Below, one piece after another: positions 31,647 to 32,352 of a DNA stretch of 32,352 bases. The stretch lies in NCBI GenBank assembly GCA_015067675.1, contig SVMB01000036.1:1-32352 (forward strand). The letters run 5' to 3'. The notes beneath the pieces are model-generated. The model saw only the letters and a list, made by a program, of their open reading frames with translations, did no database searches and had not been told where the DNA came from. Every line of letters begins with the position of its first letter. Positions within the stretch are counted from its first letter, which is position 1. The translations under genes and the position numbers were made by a program. Source of the DNA: Oscillospiraceae bacterium (GTDB lineage: Bacteria > Bacillota > Clostridia > Oscillospirales > QAMX01).

Positions 31647-32352
31647 TTACAGTCTCACATCCGCGACGGCCTTATGGGCGGCGTTCTGGGCGAGGGCAAA
31701 CTCTTCTTCGGTCATGGGGGCATTCACGTCGCGGAAGGTGTTGCCGATACAGGACACACCGGTGAGCGTCTCAAGCCAGGTGCAGCCCAGGGTGTAGCAG
31801 CCCAGACCCACAGAGGCGTGGGTACCGTCGGAGTGGATGACCTCCGCGCCCATGCGCAGCAGGTTCTGCATGGCTTCGCCGCAGGGAATGAGCTTCACCG
31901 CGTCGATGACATCGGCGGCCTTGGCGTAGGCGTCGGTCAGACGCTCATACATCTGGTACTGGTGGTCGATCTCAACCTGTTCCAGCCAGGGGCTGCCTTC
32001 GGCATAGGCCCAGGTCTGGTGGATGACCAGCTTTGCCTTGGGCTGGTAGTCGCGGATGTACTGGGCAAGCTCGGTGATATAGGGCTCGTAGGTTTCAAAA
32101 TCGAAGCTGAAGCGGCTGGCCTGCTGCAGGGTGATATAATCCCACTCGGCGGCACGCAGAGCCTCACGGATGGAGACCTTGAAATTGGTGACGGCGCCGT
32201 TGATCTGCAGACCGTAGGCGCGGTCGTCGTCGAGCATATTCTGGTAATGGGTGTAGAGCGGGCAGCCGCCGATGTAGAGGTTGACGCACTGGAGATCAAC
32301 ACCGGCAGCACGGGCGATCTGATGCAGATAGGTCATGGCATTCTGGGAGAAG
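31647..32352 (-). CDS. DUF4886/SGNH-like hydrolase, paralogue 2 (start outside window)
   Basis: This partial gene continues past the right edge. The visible part begins F-S-Q-N-A-M-T-Y-L-H, equivalent to residue 11 of paralogue 1, so only about ten codons including the start and nucleophile serine are missing. The Asp-x-x-His motif reads DGTHAS. Against paralogue 1 I count about 34 differences over 229 residues. They cluster around positions 59-66 (LHVNGFSTG versus LQINGAVTN) and 130-135 (GKHLEN versus SPWLEQ), which may be substrate-contacting loops. It is probably co-transcribed with paralogue 1. Confidence 0.85.
   Translation of the reverse strand, partial: FSQNAMTYLHQIARAAGVDLQCVNLYIGGCPLYTHYQNMLDDDRAYGLQINGAVTNFKVSIREALRAAEWDYITLQQASRFSFDFETYEPYITELAQYIRDYQPKAKLVIHQTWAYAEGSPWLEQVEIDHQYQMYERLTDAYAKAADVIDAVKLIPCGEAMQNLLRMGAEVIHSDGTHASVGLGCYTLGCTWLETLTGVSCIGNTFRDVNAPMTEEEFALAQNAAHKAVADVRL

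Noticed and set aside
1-32352. CRISPR array, tRNA, rRNA or prophage genes
   Set aside because: No regularly spaced identical repeats, tRNA cloverleaf, rRNA segment or phage structural gene was seen on either strand.

Overview
The window looks like a piece of a Gram-positive chromosome of fairly high G+C from class Clostridia, most likely an Oscillospirales/Ruminococcaceae-like gut anaerobe. The reasons are S-layer-homology (SLH) surface proteins, a lipoprotein-type YidC, a ThiI without a rhodanese domain next to its own cysteine desulfurase, AAGGAGG-type ribosome sites, and a CCCTCTCAGTC-type structured intergenic repeat that I associate with this group. The taxonomic call is inference.

Layout. 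(1) 133-5492, minus strand: a four-gene run read as nifZ-like cysteine desulfurase, thiI, cinA, then a YifB/ComM-type AAA+ ATPase, behind a good sigma-A promoter at 5514-5542. (2) 5862-15121, plus strand: a cell-envelope block with a secreted G5 + M23 peptidase and two large paralogous SLH proteins (1018 and 1583 aa). (3) 15201-18297: a multi-hairpin repeat, a MATE efflux pump (minus) and a divergent esterase fused to a gluconolactonase-like beta-propeller (plus). (4) 18385-20093, minus strand: iscU-type scaffold and iscS/nifS-type cysteine desulfurase. (5) 20244-27394, plus strand: the conserved origin-region cluster rpmH-rnpA-yidD-yidC-jag-mnmE-mnmG-rsmG. dnaA is not at its usual place upstream of rpmH, and parAB does not follow rsmG. 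(6) 27416-29053: a two-gene split chromate-type (CHR) transporter and a YbaK-type tRNA deacylase. (7) 29054-30765: two inverted copies of a dispersed intergenic repeat flanking a strong hairpin/terminator, then an amidohydrolase. (8) 30835-32352, minus strand: two tandem, about 85% identical DUF4886/SGNH-like proteins, the second cut by the window end.

Functional themes. Sulfur transfer and tRNA modification are heavily represented: two cysteine desulfurases, IscU, ThiI, MnmE, MnmG and YbaK. Protein insertion and the cell surface form the second theme: YidD, YidC, Jag, SLH proteins and M23. The most unusual items are the three-copy dispersed repeat with a covarying hairpin (one copy splits mnmE from mnmG), the mosaic C-terminus of the second SLH protein, the hairpin between the ribosome site and start codon of yidC, the 5'-leader structure of the first SLH gene, and the esterase-propeller fusion. 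I found no CRISPR array, tRNA, rRNA, transposase or phage gene.
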